The position numbers were made by a program, and so were the translations under genes. From contig NZ_OY761441.1 of the NCBI RefSeq assembly GCF_963664415.1, forward strand, positions 62,001 to 126,000: a stretch of DNA of 64,000 bases, in the 5' to 3' direction. This stretch comes from an uncultured Desulfobacter sp. Lineage in GTDB: Bacteria; Desulfobacterota; Desulfobacteria; Desulfobacterales; Desulfobacteraceae. Shown one piece after another: positions 63,217 to 64,000 of this stretch; the first letter of the stretch is position 1; every line of letters begins with the position of its first letter. The notes beneath the pieces are model-generated. The model had not been told where the DNA came from. It saw only the letters and a list, made by a program, of their open reading frames with translations, and searched no databases.

Positions 63217-64000
63217 ATGGCATCTAATATTCTGATCATCAGTCTGCTTTCATTTGTATTGAGTTTTATTTTTGCTCTGGGAGGTGTTGGATCTGCTGTT
63301 ATTCTTATTCCCGCCCTCTCTTGGATTGGTGTCCCCTTTAATTTAGCCCGTCCCACCGGGCTTTTTGTCAACTGCATAAGTATGCTCGCTGCTACTTGGT
63401 CTAATTTCAAGGAAAAAAAGCTTGACGTGAGATTAGGGCTTCCAATTATTGCATCGTCAATCGTCATGGCCCCGGTGGGGGCCTGGGCTGGTCATTTTTT
63501 ACCGACCCGGACCTTGCTTCTGATTTTCATCTGTTTCTTATTCTTCTCCGGCACTATGATGATATTTTTTAAAGGATCAAAATATGCAGACCAGTACCGG
63601 GAAGATCGCCCACTCGCAGGCCCCCTTGGGGTTGGTGTATTGGCTGGGATAGTATCAGGGCTCCTTGGTGTTGGCGGAGGCGGTATTATCTCTCCATTGA
63701 TGGTTATCCAGGGTTTTAACCCCAAAAAAGTGGCCATGGTGACCGCCTTTTCAGTACCATTTTCATCTTTTTCAGCGTTCGTCACCTATGCTGCCATGGG
63801 ATCAGTGTCCATCAAAATATTAATTTTTGCAGGGCTGGCCGGCTGGTGTGGGGGGTATCTTGGTACCAAAGTGATGCAAAAAAAAATGAAACCCCAAAGT
63901 GTTAAACGCTTATTAGGCGGCGTCTTAATACTTATTGGAATCAAATTTTTATGGTCTATGGGTTTAACTGATATTTTGCAAACTGTGGGAGGTTCCGGAT
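63217..64000 (+). CDS. Sulfite exporter TauE/SafE family protein (partial, runs off the window)
   Basis: A membrane protein of at least 261 residues; no stop codon before the window ends. Two half-repeats each carry the family glycine motif: FALGGVGSAVILIP (about residues 19-32) and GLLGVGGGGIISPLM (about 150-164). About seven membrane helices are seen so far. The family moves sulfite, sulfoacetate or other organosulfur anions. ATG 63217 is used; the ribosome site is weak. It probably belongs to the same thiol/sulfur unit as the rhodanese gene. Confidence 0.85.
   Translation, partial: MASNILIISLLSFVLSFIFALGGVGSAVILIPALSWIGVPFNLARPTGLFVNCISMLAATWSNFKEKKLDVRLGLPIIASSIVMAPVGAWAGHFLPTRTLLLIFICFLFFSGTMMIFFKGSKYADQYREDRPLAGPLGVGVLAGIVSGLLGVGGGGIISPLMVIQGFNPKKVAMVTAFSVPFSSFSAFVTYAAMGSVSIKILIFAGLAGWCGGYLGTKVMQKKMKPQSVKRLLGGVLILIGIKFLWSMGLTDILQTVGGSG

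Noticed and set aside
1..64000. CRISPR arrays, tRNA or rRNA genes
   Set aside because: No regularly spaced repeats and no recognisable tRNA or rRNA sequences were found by eye; a covariance-model scan would be decisive.

Overview
The window looks like a chromosomal segment of a sulfate-reducing Desulfobacterota bacterium, probably Desulfobacteraceae. This rests on the overall protein character, a plant-type DapB, a PlsB-like acyltransferase, a PUFA-synthase-like locus, an AmmeMemoRadiSam locus and several metal or sulfur transporters. The placement is an inference from protein resemblance; no rRNA or tRNA gene was seen.

Layout. 1-6.2 kb: a ZIP metal transporter, then a CDF transporter fused to a NifX-like domain with a CGGC-domain partner, this pair bracketed by a 192-bp imperfect direct repeat; a LysE-family exporter; and a complete-ended ISKra4-like insertion sequence (4520-6037) with 24-bp inverted repeats, an 8-bp target duplication and a frameshifted transposase. 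6.2-9.1 kb: an amidohydrolase beside two decayed genes, a glycosyltransferase with its middle deleted and an AraC regulator lacking its N-terminus. 9.2-13.9 kb: a three-gene AmmeMemoRadiSam operon whose terminal members carry export signals. 14-16.4 kb: a sirtuin and an NSS amino-acid symporter with a 33-residue MetS-like small subunit.

16.6-20.5 kb is the most unusual part. A near-consensus promoter precedes a Trypco1 protein and an 1117-residue protein joining a caspase-like protease, an nSTAND-type ATPase, a membrane segment and a C-terminal formylglycine-generating-enzyme/C-type-lectin fold domain. The last coding part of that gene has the hallmarks of a diversity-generating-retroelement variable region: variable residues written almost only with NNC codons, unlike the rest of the domain, followed by a long cruciform. 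No reverse transcriptase or template repeat is in the window, so the retroelement would have to act from elsewhere.

20.5-31.8 kb: a HEAT-like/SEC-C protein and a compact PUFA-synthase-like operon (PfaD; KS-AT-ACP-ACP; KR-DH-FabA-like). 32-38.4 kb: an MscS channel, a SulP permease, a diacylglycerol-kinase-like enzyme and a broken exported-protein gene. 38.5-46.7 kb: an operon of plsB (frameshifted), a MurU-AmgK fusion, dapB and a J-domain protein, then a NamZ-type exo-muramidase, which together suggest peptidoglycan-sugar salvage. 46.8-58.8 kb: housekeeping genes hisC, cmk, rpsA, sppA, a Sua5/TsaC protein, pfkA, guaB and dnaE. 58.8-64 kb: a BON lipoprotein, a TerB/DnaJ protein, and an ArsR-controlled cluster of permease, redox-active disulfide protein, rhodanese and a TauE/SafE exporter that runs off the end.

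A family of about 90-bp intergenic repeats occurs at least eight times between 31.8 and 59.4 kb, in both orientations, and in places supplies the ends of coding sequences.
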